From DATEBA01 sp035288045 (GTDB taxonomy: Bacteria > Actinomycetota > UBA4738 > HRBIN12): a stretch of 64,000 nucleotides of DNA. The notes below the pieces were generated by a model. That model ran no database searches. It was not told the DNA's origin and saw only the letters and a program-made list of their open reading frames with translations. The position numbers and the translations under genes were made by a program. Below are positions 34,062 to 41,936 of this stretch, piece after piece (the stretch's first letter is position 1; each line of letters opens with the position of its first letter). The stretch is from the NCBI GenBank assembly GCA_035288045.1, contig DATEBA010000005.1:55715-119714 (forward strand), written 5' to 3'.

Positions 34062-35681
34062 ATGAGCACGCTCGAGCGGGACGTCGTCGTCGTCGGCGGG
34101 GGCCACAACGGCCTTGCATGTGCCGCCTACCTCGCAAGGAGCGGACTGGACGTCCTGGTGCTGGAGCGACGCGACGTCCTTGGCGGCGCGGCGGCTACCG
34201 AGGAGGTATGGCCGGGCTACGAGGTCTCCACCGCCTCGTACGTCGTGAGTCTCATGCCTCCGGAGATCGTGAACGAGCTTCAGCTCAAGCGGTTCGGTTA
34301 CCGGGTCTCTCTCATCGCCCCCGACTACTTTGCGCCGTTCCCCGACGGCACCTCCTTGACCCTTTGGGGAGACCTCGAGAGGGACGCCGCAAACATCGCC
34401 AGGCTATCCAAGAAGGACGCCGACGCGCTCCGCGACTTCGACGAGTACTTCGAGCGCATCGCCCCAATCCTCAAGGACATGCTCTTCTTGATCCCACCCA
34501 ACCTCGGCTTCCGCGAGATCCCGAACTGGCTTCGGCTGGCGTGGAAGCTCAGGGGTTGGCGCAGGCAAGATCTCGAGGAGCTGGTGCGGCTGTTCACGAT
34601 CAGCGCTGCCGATCTCCTGGACGAGTTCTTCGAGGACGAGCGGGTCAAGGGCGCCTTCGCGACGCAGTCGGTGATCGGCGCGTGGCACGGGCCGATGAGT
34701 CCTGGGTCGGCCTACGTGCTGGTCCACCACTGGGTCGGCGAGATCGACGGCCAGACGGGGGCCTGGGGCTGGGTCCGCGGCGGCATGGGCGGGCTAAGCG
34801 CGGCGATGGCCGAGTCCGCGCAGGCCGCCGGCGCCGAGATCCGAAGCGGAAGCCACGTGCGAAGGGTCGTCGTGAGCAACGGGCGCGCCATCGGCGTGGA
34901 GCTGGAGGACGGGTCCGTGATCCGGTCGAAGCGGGTCGTGTCCAACGCGCATCCGGTGACGACCTACCTGGACCTGGTCGGCGAGGCGCACCTGCCAGAG
35001 GAGGCGGTTCGCCGCATCAAGCTGTACCGCACGCGCTCCGGATCGGTGAAGGTGAACGTCGCGCTCGGCGAGCTGCCGGAGTTTCCCTCGTGGGACCAGG
35101 AGGGGAACCTCTACAAGGGCCTCGTGGCGATCTCGCCCTCGATCGACTACCTCGAGAGGGCGTGGGACGACGCCAAGCACGGCAGGCCGGCCGAGCATCC
35201 CTACGCCGAGGCCGTCTTCCCGACCGCCCACGAGCCCGGTCTGGCCCCGGAGGGAAAGCACATCATGCTGGCCTTCACCCAGTACGCGCCCTACGAGCCC
35301 AAGGACGGGCCGTGGGACGACGCCAAGCGGGATGCTTACGGGAAGACCGTCGTTCGCACCCTCGGCGAGTTCGCTCCCAACCTGGAGGGCGCGGTCGAGC
35401 AGATGCAGGTTCTCACCCCGCGTGACATCGAGGAGCGCTTCGGCCTGGTCGGCGGCAACATCTTCCAGGGTGAGATGGCCATCGACCAGATGTTCCCTTT
35501 CAGGCCGATCCCGCATTGGGGCGACTACAGCTCACCGGTACGTGGTCTCTACCTCTGCGGAGGCGGCACGCACCCCGGGGGCGGGGTCATGGGTGTGTCC
35601 GGCCGGAACGCGGCGACGGTCGTTATCAAGGACCTGAAACGCGCGGCGCTGCTGGGCAGGGCAAAGGGCGGCCGGCGCTAG
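34062..35681 (+). CDS. PYROXD2/phytoene-desaturase-like FAD oxidoreductase, copy 2
   Basis: 539-residue paralog of the protein at 25944. GGGHNG is at 12-17. Shared blocks include YVVSLMPPEI, LSKKDADAL, RLFTISAADLLDEFFE, GAWHGPMSPGSAYVL, GGNIFQGEM and GGGTHPGGGVMG. ATG follows AGGAGGT. It stands alone on the plus strand and converges with a GcvT-like gene and an acyl-CoA dehydrogenase. Retention of two paralogs with different neighbours suggests different substrates. No catalytic residue beyond the FAD motifs can be assigned. Confidence 0.85.
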   Translation: MSTLERDVVVVGGGHNGLACAAYLARSGLDVLVLERRDVLGGAAATEEVWPGYEVSTASYVVSLMPPEIVNELQLKRFGYRVSLIAPDYFAPFPDGTSLTLWGDLERDAANIARLSKKDADALRDFDEYFERIAPILKDMLFLIPPNLGFREIPNWLRLAWKLRGWRRQDLEELVRLFTISAADLLDEFFEDERVKGAFATQSVIGAWHGPMSPGSAYVLVHHWVGEIDGQTGAWGWVRGGMGGLSAAMAESAQAAGAEIRSGSHVRRVVVSNGRAIGVELEDGSVIRSKRVVSNAHPVTTYLDLVGEAHLPEEAVRRIKLYRTRSGSVKVNVALGELPEFPSWDQEGNLYKGLVAISPSIDYLERAWDDAKHGRPAEHPYAEAVFPTAHEPGLAPEGKHIMLAFTQYAPYEPKDGPWDDAKRDAYGKTVVRTLGEFAPNLEGAVEQMQVLTPRDIEERFGLVGGNIFQGEMAIDQMFPFRPIPHWGDYSSPVRGLYLCGGGTHPGGGVMGVSGRNAATVVIKDLKRAALLGRAKGGRR

Positions 35682-35683
35682 GG

Positions 35684-35706
35684 CTCGGGGCGCCTCCTCG
35701 CCCGAG
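35684..35706. terminator. Candidate bidirectional terminator
   Basis: CTCGGGGCG (35684-35692) and CGCCCGAG (35699-35706) pair with one bulged G around a 6-base loop, between the convergent stops at 35681 and 35721. Symmetric placement suits both transcripts; no T-run. Confidence 0.4.
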
Positions 35707-35720
35707 TTCCCGCGGCCGAG

Positions 35721-36827
35721 CTATCTGCGCGGGTTCTTCTTCTCCGGGTCGTAGATCGAGTTGTGCGTGACCCGGGCCGGGACCGTGCCCTCGCCCACAG
35801 CCACGTCGACAGTATTTCCCTCATCGGCTACTTCGGTCCGCAGGGTCGCGATCCCGATGACGCCGTAGCGGGGGCTCTTGGTCGGGCTGGTCAGGGTGCC
35901 GACCAGCTCGCCGTTCTTGGTGACGGCGGCGCCGTACTCGGGAACCTCGCCGCCCTCGAGCACCAGCGTCCTGAATCGGTTGGGTGGGTTCTTGGCGGCC
36001 TCGCGGAGCTTCTCTTTGCCCAGGAAGTCCCCGGGCCCCTCGAGCTTGACGACGCGGTCCAGGCCGATGTCGAAGGGCGTGGCGGCGTGGGGCTCGTAGT
36101 CGTACTCGGTCACCACCATGCCCGACTCGATGCGGGCGATCTCGATCGCGGCGTTGGCGAACGGGGTCGCGCCGGCGCCGTGGAGCACCTTCCAGAGGAC
36201 CTCGGCGTTCTCCGGGGACACGAACAGCTCGTAGCCGAGCTCGCCCGAAAAGCCGGTCCGGGAGAACCAGACGGGCACCCCACCGACCTCGATCTGGTCG
36301 GGGAAGAACCGGTAGTACTTCAGGCTCGAGATGTCGGCGGACGTGATCGGGGCAAGGACGTCGCGCGACTTCGGCCCCTGCACCGCCAGGTGCGGCATCT
36401 GGAATGCGACGTACTCGAACTCGACGTCCATCCCCTTGGTCGCATCGGCGAAGTAGTCCTTCAGCTCCATGCCGTTGGTCATGACCCAGACCCGGTCCTC
36501 GGCTCGCTTGTAGACGGTACCGTCGTCGACCACCAGCCCGTCCTCATCGAGGAACGGGCCGTAGCGCACCTGGCCGATGAGCATGCCCAGGATGTCGTTG
36601 GAGTTGATCCGCTGGGCGGCCTTGAGGGCGTCGGGCCCGCGGAAGTCCCACTTGTTGAGGGGTGACACGTCCCACATGCCGACCCCCTCGCGGACGGCCC
36701 GGTACTCGGCCTCGACGTCGCCGAAGCTGTCCGTCCACAGCCACCCGCCGTCGGGCGCGAAGGTCGCCCCCATGGCGGCCTGGATGTCGTAGAACGCGGT
36801 CTTGATCGCTTCCTCTTCCTCGCCCAT
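35721..36827 (-). CDS. GcvT-like aminomethyltransferase
   Basis: Tetrahydrofolate-dependent aminomethyltransferase family, 368 residues, T-protein length. ATG at 36827 follows GGAGGAG; 26 more in-frame residues upstream overlap promoter sequence and are excluded. GLVVDDGTVY (97-106) keeps the Asp pair typical of glycine-cleavage T protein, unlike the DmdA-like gene at 16264. SRTGFSGELGYELF and ARIESGM are further family marks. No gcvP or gcvH is nearby, so it may demethylate an N-methyl substrate. Its promoter carries the TGAAC-N4-GTWCA operator shared with acyl-CoA dehydrogenase 1. The gene follows acyl-CoA dehydrogenase 2 on the same strand. Confidence 0.87.
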   Translation of the reverse strand: MGEEEEAIKTAFYDIQAAMGATFAPDGGWLWTDSFGDVEAEYRAVREGVGMWDVSPLNKWDFRGPDALKAAQRINSNDILGMLIGQVRYGPFLDEDGLVVDDGTVYKRAEDRVWVMTNGMELKDYFADATKGMDVEFEYVAFQMPHLAVQGPKSRDVLAPITSADISSLKYYRFFPDQIEVGGVPVWFSRTGFSGELGYELFVSPENAEVLWKVLHGAGATPFANAAIEIARIESGMVVTEYDYEPHAATPFDIGLDRVVKLEGPGDFLGKEKLREAAKNPPNRFRTLVLEGGEVPEYGAAVTKNGELVGTLTSPTKSPRYGVIGIATLRTEVADEGNTVDVAVGEGTVPARVTHNSIYDPEKKNPRR

Positions 36828-36862
36828 GACGCTCCTCCTATTCCCGGCCCTTCGAGGTCCCT

Positions 36863-36890
36863 TATATACGGAGTCTGTACGACCGTTCAA
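36863..36890 (-). promoter_or_regulatory. Promoter with TetR-type operator for the GcvT-like gene
   Basis: On the minus strand TTGAAC (36890-36885), 16 bases, TATATA (36868-36863). The operator TGAACGGTCGTACA (36889-36876) overlaps the -35, in the same register as at 23854. It matches that site at 12 of 14 positions. Confidence 0.55.
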
Positions 36891-36909
36891 CTCGGGCACC
36901 GGCACCGGG

Positions 36910-38085
36910 CTACGCGGGCCAGTCGGTGTAAACCTCGTGGCCTCGCTTCCGGAGCTCGTTGCCTATCACCACCCGCTGGATCTCGGAGGTCCCCTCCCAG
37001 ATCCGGTCGACCCGGAGCTCCCTGAACAACCGCTCCACCGGTTGCTCTCGCATGTACCCGCGGCCTCCGTAGACCTGCACGGCTCGGTCGACCACCCGCC
37101 CGGCGGTCTCGGAGCACACGAGCTTCACGGCCGAGGCCCTCGCGTGGAGCTCCTTGCCGTCGACCCCGCCTCGGGCCGCCTCCCACCCGACCCTGTAGAG
37201 CATCGCCTTCGCGGCCATGATCTCGGCGGCCATGTCCGCGAGCATGAACTCGATCGCCTGGAAGTCGACGATAGGCCTACCGAACTGCGTCCGTCGCTTG
37301 GCGAAGTCGAGCGAGAGGTCGAGGGCGCGGGTCGCCGCGCCGATCGTCCGGGCGCCGATCATGATGCGTTCCTCGACGAACCATTCCTTCGTGAGCTCGT
37401 ATCCCTTCCCCACTTCGCCGAGGATCCTGTCGTCGCCGACCATCACGTTCCGGAACGCGAAGATCGGGTGCTCGAACACGAACGTGTGCGTGTACTTGGG
37501 GGTCCGAACGAGCTCGACGCCGGGGAGCGCCTTGTCGACCAGGAACACGGTGGGCTTTGTCCGGTCGCCGTCGACGTGCACGTGCACGAGGAGGAAGTCG
37601 GCGACGTCGCCGGAGGTGACGTGCCACTTCTCACCGTTGATCGCCCAGCCGTCGCCGTCGCGAAAGGCGGTGGCCTGCACCTCCCCGGGGTCGGAGCCCG
37701 CCCCGGCTTCGGTGATCGCGTAGGCGTCCCGCCTCTCGCCTCGGCAGGCGGGGCGTAGATAGGTCTCCCTCTGCTCCTCGGTTCCCTCACGTAGCGGTAT
37801 CGACGGCCGCCAGGGCACGTCCCAGAGCGCGCCGGTGGCCTTGCCCCACTGCTCCTCGACCAGGATCTGCTGGAAGGTGTCGTGCCCCTGGCCGCCGTCG
37901 GCCTCGGAGTGGTTTATCGCGTTGAAGCCCCAGGCGACGACCTGGTCCTTGATCTTCTTCCAGCTCTCGGGCGTCAGGCCGTCGTTCTCCTCGCACTCGA
38001 GCTCGTAGGGGATGAGGTGCTGCTCGGTGAACTCCCGTGCGCGCTGCTGGAGCTCCCGGTCCTCGGGGGTTAGTCGCAGGTCCAT
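36910..38085 (-). CDS. Acyl-CoA dehydrogenase, copy 2
   Basis: 391-residue FAD-dependent acyl-CoA dehydrogenase. AYAITEAGAGSDPGEVQ and YGGRGYMREQPVERLFRE are family segments, and the catalytic base is Glu364 in RIWEGTSEIQR. ATG at 38085 follows AGGGAGA. Similar in length to copy 1 but well diverged in sequence. Divergent from the amidohydrolase and followed on the same strand by the GcvT-like gene, which has its own promoter. ETF at 19985-21705 is a possible electron acceptor. Substrate unknown. Confidence 0.92.
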   Translation of the reverse strand: MDLRLTPEDRELQQRAREFTEQHLIPYELECEENDGLTPESWKKIKDQVVAWGFNAINHSEADGGQGHDTFQQILVEEQWGKATGALWDVPWRPSIPLREGTEEQRETYLRPACRGERRDAYAITEAGAGSDPGEVQATAFRDGDGWAINGEKWHVTSGDVADFLLVHVHVDGDRTKPTVFLVDKALPGVELVRTPKYTHTFVFEHPIFAFRNVMVGDDRILGEVGKGYELTKEWFVEERIMIGARTIGAATRALDLSLDFAKRRTQFGRPIVDFQAIEFMLADMAAEIMAAKAMLYRVGWEAARGGVDGKELHARASAVKLVCSETAGRVVDRAVQVYGGRGYMREQPVERLFRELRVDRIWEGTSEIQRVVIGNELRKRGHEVYTDWPA

Positions 38086-38154
38086 GTCGTCTCCCTGTTC
38101 GTCGCGGCGGCCGGAAGTCTAGGCTGTTCCCGCAATGGCTAAGGGAGGTAAGGG

Positions 38155-39360
38155 ATGCGGACGGTCTTCGCGGGTGGTCGGATCTTCGACGGCACGGGGG
38201 TTTCCCCGGCCGAGGGCGATCTCCTCGTGGAGGACGGACGGATAGTCGAGGTCGGTGCCGGCCTCGACGGCGACGAGGTTGTGGACGCGAGCGGCAGGAC
38301 GCTGCTGCCCGGGCTGTTCGACGTGCACGTCCATCTTGCCTCCGTGTACGAGGACATCGACGAGGCGCGGACGATGCACCTGCCGTTCTCTTACGGCTTC
38401 TTCAGGATCCCCGAGAACCTGAGGCTGACGCTCGCTCTGGGGATCACCACCGTGAGGGATGCCGCAGGCGCCGACCTCGGGCTGAAGCGGGCGGTCGAGG
38501 ACGGGGTCCTTCGGGGTCCGCGGGTGCAGATCTCGGTGACGATGATCTCGATGACGGGGGGCCACAACGACCCCTGGCTCCCGAGCGGCGCCGTCTCCGC
38601 CTGGGGGGTGACGTATCCGGGCATGCCCGACGGCGTGTGCGACGGCATCGACGGCGTGACGGCCAAGGTACGCGAGGTGATCCGCGCGGGCGCCGACGTG
38701 ATCAAGATCGCTTCCAGCGGTGGATTCCTCTCACCTCTGGACGATCCGTCCCTGCCCCACTTCAGCCAGGAGGAGCTGGACGCGATCGTGGCGACGGCCG
38801 CCGATCACGGCCGGTGGGTCATGTGCCACGCGCACGGAGCTGAGGGGGTCAAGCGGGCGGTCCGGGCGGGTGTTCGCTCGATCGACCACGGCACCTACCT
38901 CGACGAGGAGGGCGTCGGGATGATGCTCGAGCGGGGGACGTGGCTCGTGCCGACGCTGACCGCCGGCGACACGACGGAGCAGATGGCGAACGATCCCAAG
39001 GTGCCCGAGCCCGTTCGCGAGAAGCTGCGGAACCTGGGCCGGCCGGAGATCGACGCGTTCCGCACGGCGGCCGAGGCTGGCGTCAAGGTGGCAATGGGAA
39101 CCGACTGCCCCGTCGCGCCCCACGGAACGAACCTCCGCGAGCTGGAGCTCATGGCCGAGAACGGCCTGTCCCCCGAGCGGGCGCTCGTGGCTGCGACCTC
39201 AAGCGCCGCCGAGCTCATGGGGCTGGAGGAAGAGCTCGGCACGCTCGAGCCGGGCAAGCGCGCCGACGTGGTCGTCGTCGAGGGCGATCCGTTCGAGTTC
39301 AAGACCCTCGCCCAGAGGATCGAGGCGGTCTACAAGGACGGGCAGCGGGTGGTGGGGTGA
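38155..39360 (+). CDS. Metal-dependent amidohydrolase (prolidase-like)
   Basis: 401 residues. The amidohydrolase metal site is complete: HVH (58-60), Lys184 in DVIKIAS as the probable carboxylated lysine, HAH (225-227), His245 in DHG, and Asp317 in GTDCP. The architecture (small N-terminal beta part, TIM barrel, C-terminal GLEEELGTLEPGKRADVVV) matches imidazolonepropionase/Xaa-Pro-type amidohydrolases. ATG has a GGGAGGT ribosome site. The stop overlaps the next start (TGATG), coupling it to a polysaccharide-deacetylase-like protein. Both likely act on C-N bonds of a shared substrate, which is not identified. Confidence 0.88.
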   Translation: MRTVFAGGRIFDGTGVSPAEGDLLVEDGRIVEVGAGLDGDEVVDASGRTLLPGLFDVHVHLASVYEDIDEARTMHLPFSYGFFRIPENLRLTLALGITTVRDAAGADLGLKRAVEDGVLRGPRVQISVTMISMTGGHNDPWLPSGAVSAWGVTYPGMPDGVCDGIDGVTAKVREVIRAGADVIKIASSGGFLSPLDDPSLPHFSQEELDAIVATAADHGRWVMCHAHGAEGVKRAVRAGVRSIDHGTYLDEEGVGMMLERGTWLVPTLTAGDTTEQMANDPKVPEPVREKLRNLGRPEIDAFRTAAEAGVKVAMGTDCPVAPHGTNLRELELMAENGLSPERALVAATSSAAELMGLEEELGTLEPGKRADVVVVEGDPFEFKTLAQRIEAVYKDGQRVVG

Positions 39361-40142
39361 TGTGGCCCGAGCGCAAGCGGTTCGCCGTTGCGTTCTCCTT
39401 CGATTTCGACGCCGAGGAGGTGTGGATCGGGGAGAACCCCGACAACGCCCGGCGGCCCGGGGTGCTCTCGCAGGGGAGGTACGGCGCAAAGGTGGGGGTG
39501 CCTAGGATCCTCGACGTGCTTGCCCGCCACCGTGTTCGAGCGACGTTCTTCGTGCCGGGTCGGGTCGCCGAGCGTCACTCGGAGCGCGTGAAGGAGATCG
39601 TCGGTGCCGGTCACGAGCTCGCCCACCACGGCTACCGGCACGTCTCCCCGGCGGAGCTCGACTACCCCGACGAGGAGGCCGAACTCGTGCGGGGGAAGGA
39701 GGCTCTCGCGCCCTTCGGCGCCGAGGTCGTCGGCTACCGCTCGCCGTCTTGGGACCTCTCGCCGCACACGCTCGAGCTCCTCGAGCTTCACGGTTTCCTC
39801 TACTCCTCGAACCTGATGGACGACGTGCGGCCGTATCGACACGACGGTTGCTCGGTCGTGGAGCTTCCGATCCAGTGGGTCCTGGACGACGCCGCCCACT
39901 TCTGGTTCGGGCCCGCCGAGTGGACGAAGAAGATCTCGACGACCTCTGAGGTGCGCCAGATCTGGGAGGAGGAGCTCCTGGGAATCCGGGAGATGGGCGG
40001 CTGCTTCGTTCTGACGATGCACCCGCAGATCATCGGGAGGCCTTCGCGCGTGGCTTTCCTGGACCGGTTCGTCGGGTTCGTGAAGAGTCTGAACGACGGG
40101 TGGATCGCCACCTGCGCCGAGGTCGCCCGTCGGGTGCGCTGA
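39360..40142 (+). CDS. Polysaccharide-deacetylase (NodB-fold) family hydrolase
   Basis: 260 residues. The NodB-type motif 1 reads FSFDFDAE (Asp15, Asp17) and motif 2 HHGYRH (His90, His94). GYRSPSWDLSPHT gives motif 3, and TMHPQIIGRPSR the late His. No signal peptide, so it acts in the cytoplasm. That, with the motif style, is closer to PuuE-like allantoinase or amide hydrolases than to cell-wall deacetylases. ATG at 39360 overlaps the amidohydrolase stop; a GTG one codon earlier is possible. Paired with an amidohydrolase, it may cleave an amide or cyclic amide. The last codons form half of a terminator hairpin. Confidence 0.87.
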   Translation: MWPERKRFAVAFSFDFDAEEVWIGENPDNARRPGVLSQGRYGAKVGVPRILDVLARHRVRATFFVPGRVAERHSERVKEIVGAGHELAHHGYRHVSPAELDYPDEEAELVRGKEALAPFGAEVVGYRSPSWDLSPHTLELLELHGFLYSSNLMDDVRPYRHDGCSVVELPIQWVLDDAAHFWFGPAEWTKKISTTSEVRQIWEEELLGIREMGGCFVLTMHPQIIGRPSRVAFLDRFVGFVKSLNDGWIATCAEVARRVR

Positions 40143-40157
40143 ACCGCTTCAGCGCAC
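40134..40157. terminator. Bidirectional hairpin made from the last codons of two convergent genes
   Basis: GTGCGCTGAA (40134-40143) and TTCAGCGCAC (40148-40157) pair perfectly around CCGC. The stem contains both stop codons (40140-40142 plus, 40149-40151 minus). Each gene ends in the codons GTG CGC TGA, so the symmetric stem reads identically from both sides. Confidence 0.6.
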
Positions 40158-40949
40158 GGCGAGGTCACGGCCCTCGAAGCCCACGACGGCTGCAGCGAGC
40201 AGCACGAGCGACGCCGAAACCAGCACGACCGCGTCGGCGACGTCGAAGCCGCGGGCGAGCGGCAGCCCGTAGTAGTTGAACGGCGACACGACCTTCAGGT
40301 CGTCGAAGAGGTCGACGACCGGTGCGAGCGAGTTCACGAGGTACGCGGCGATGCCGACGGCGGCAGCGACGCCGATCGCGCTGCCGCGGCTCCCGGTGGC
40401 GGAGCCGATCGCGAGAGCGAGGGAGCCGAACACGAGGCCGAGCAGGACCACCGTTCCGACCGCCGCCGCGGTTCGCGAGGCCGGCACTCCCACATCCCAG
40501 ATCGCTCCTGAGACCGCCAGCGACCCCCACAGCACCAGGCCGACGACGAAGACCGCCACGACCATCGCGGCGAACGTGTGGACGACGACCCTCCGGCGCG
40601 GCACTGGCGTCGACAGCAGGAGGTCGAGCGTTCCGGCCCGCTCCTCTCCGGCGATGGCGCGCGCCCCCGCTCCGACCGCGAGGATCGAGAACAGCAGCGG
40701 CGCCATGAAGACGAAGATCTGACTGTTCAGGAACCCCTCCGGTGAGGTGATGTCCTCGACCTGCCCGATGAATATCGCTCTGAGCGCCTCGGGCATCTTC
40801 TCCATGTACTTGTTGAGGGACTCGGCCTGGTCGCGGAGGCTCGGGTAGAAGGGAACGGTGAAGAGCACCATCGCGGCTATCCCGATCGACCACCACATGA
40901 GGGCCCGTCTCTGATCGCGCAACGTCTTGAGCAGGACGTTCCTGAGCAT
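40149..40949 (-). CDS. ABC-2 type transporter permease
   Basis: 266-residue membrane protein with about six hydrophobic helices (17-37, 78-100, 110-140, 145-165, 168-205, 235-258). A periplasmic stretch near 40-75 (PSLRDQAESLNKYMEKMPEAL) is typical of ABC-2 exporters. The segment GARAIAGEERAGTLDLLLSTPVPRR (about 95-120) is a recurring ABC-2 motif that contacts the ATPase. ATG overlaps the stop of the ATPase (TGATG). It should form a homodimeric or paired exporter for a drug, lipid or peptide. Substrate unknown. Confidence 0.88.
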   Translation of the reverse strand: MLRNVLLKTLRDQRRALMWWSIGIAAMVLFTVPFYPSLRDQAESLNKYMEKMPEALRAIFIGQVEDITSPEGFLNSQIFVFMAPLLFSILAVGAGARAIAGEERAGTLDLLLSTPVPRRRVVVHTFAAMVVAVFVVGLVLWGSLAVSGAIWDVGVPASRTAAAVGTVVLLGLVFGSLALAIGSATGSRGSAIGVAAAVGIAAYLVNSLAPVVDLFDDLKVVSPFNYYGLPLARGFDVADAVVLVSASLVLLAAAVVGFEGRDLAVR

Positions 40950-41875
40950 CAGGATCCGTCTCCCTCGGAGGGGCTCGTATCGGCCGGCTCCTCGCCGTAG
41001 TAGGAAAGGAAGATGTCCTCGAGGCTCGGCTCCTCCGCGACCAGCCTCTCCACGTGGAACCTCGCGGCCGCCTTCACGAGCGCGTCCATCTCCCCCGTCA
41101 CCGAGCAGCGGACGACGGAGTCGTGCACCCGCACGTCGGAGAGGCCGGCGACGTCGGCGAACGCGCTCGCAGGCACCGGCTCGGCGAACCGGATCTCGAT
41201 CTTCCGCACGGCCTTGGCCTTCAGATCTGCGACGTGCTCGACGGCGACGAGCCGTCCCTCGCGGATGATCCCGACCCTGTCGCAGACCCGCTCGACCTCG
41301 GGCAGCACGTGCGAGGACAGGAACACCGTTTTCCCCTCCTCGCGGATCTCCTCGACCAGCCTGTAGAACTCCTGCTGCACCAGCGGATCGAGCCCCTGTG
41401 TCGGTTCGTCGAGGACGGCGAGCTCCGGACGGTGCATCAGCGCCTGCACGAGACCAAGCTTCTGGCGGTTCCCGTGGGACAGCGCGCCGATCTTCCTGGA
41501 GAGGTCGAGGTCGAGGCGCTCGGCGAGATCTGCGATGGCGCGCCGGTCGACTCCCCCACGCAGCTCTGCCAGGTATGAGAGGTGATCCTCTGCCGTCATC
41601 CGCTCGTAGAGGCGAAGCTCGCCGGGGAGGTATCCGGTGCGCCGATGTATCTCCACGCTCGCCTTGCGGGAGTCGAGGCCGAAGACGCTCGCTCGACCCC
41701 TGGTAGGACGGATGAAGTCGAGCGCCGTCCTTATAGTCGTGGTCTTTCCCGCGCCGTTTGGGCCGAGGTAGCCGAACACCTCTCCAGGGGCGACGTGAAA
41801 CGTCAGGTCCTCGACCCCCCGGGCCAGGCCGTACCGCTTCGTCAGGTTCTCGACCGCGATCACCGCTCGGCTCAC
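40949..41875 (-). CDS. ABC-2 type transporter ATP-binding protein
   Basis: 308 residues. Walker A is GPNGAGKTT (38-46), the signature is LSHGN (132-136, a common variant in ABC-2 exporters), and Walker B is LAVLDEPTQGLD (152-163) with switch His in SSHVLPE. The C-terminal extension after about 225 is the usual regulatory domain. GTG start at 41875 has a weak ribosome site. It drives the permease encoded next. Promoter probably lies in the 61 bases separating it from the oxidoreductase array. Confidence 0.92.
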   Translation of the reverse strand: MSRAVIAVENLTKRYGLARGVEDLTFHVAPGEVFGYLGPNGAGKTTTIRTALDFIRPTRGRASVFGLDSRKASVEIHRRTGYLPGELRLYERMTAEDHLSYLAELRGGVDRRAIADLAERLDLDLSRKIGALSHGNRQKLGLVQALMHRPELAVLDEPTQGLDPLVQQEFYRLVEEIREEGKTVFLSSHVLPEVERVCDRVGIIREGRLVAVEHVADLKAKAVRKIEIRFAEPVPASAFADVAGLSDVRVHDSVVRCSVTGEMDALVKAAARFHVERLVAEEPSLEDIFLSYYGEEPADTSPSEGDGS

Positions 41876-41920
41876 GGACCTACTCTACGAACAGTGTGGC
41901 CTCCGAGGGCCCGCCGGGGA

Positions 41921-41935
41921 CCCGCATCGTGCGGG
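41921..41935 (-). terminator. Hairpin at the end of the oxidoreductase array
   Basis: CCCGCA/TGCGGG around TCG, directly after the stop of the third oxidoreductase on the minus strand. An alternative larger pairing joins GGCCCGC (41908-41914) with GCGGGCC (41931-41937). No T-run. Candidate terminator. Confidence 0.4.
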
Positions 41936-41936
41936 C

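Noticed and set aside
41460..41475. Altered ABC signature LSHGN in place of LSGGQ as evidence of a broken ATPase
   Set aside because: LS-GN-QK forms are common in ABC-2 exporter ATPases; Walker motifs are intact.
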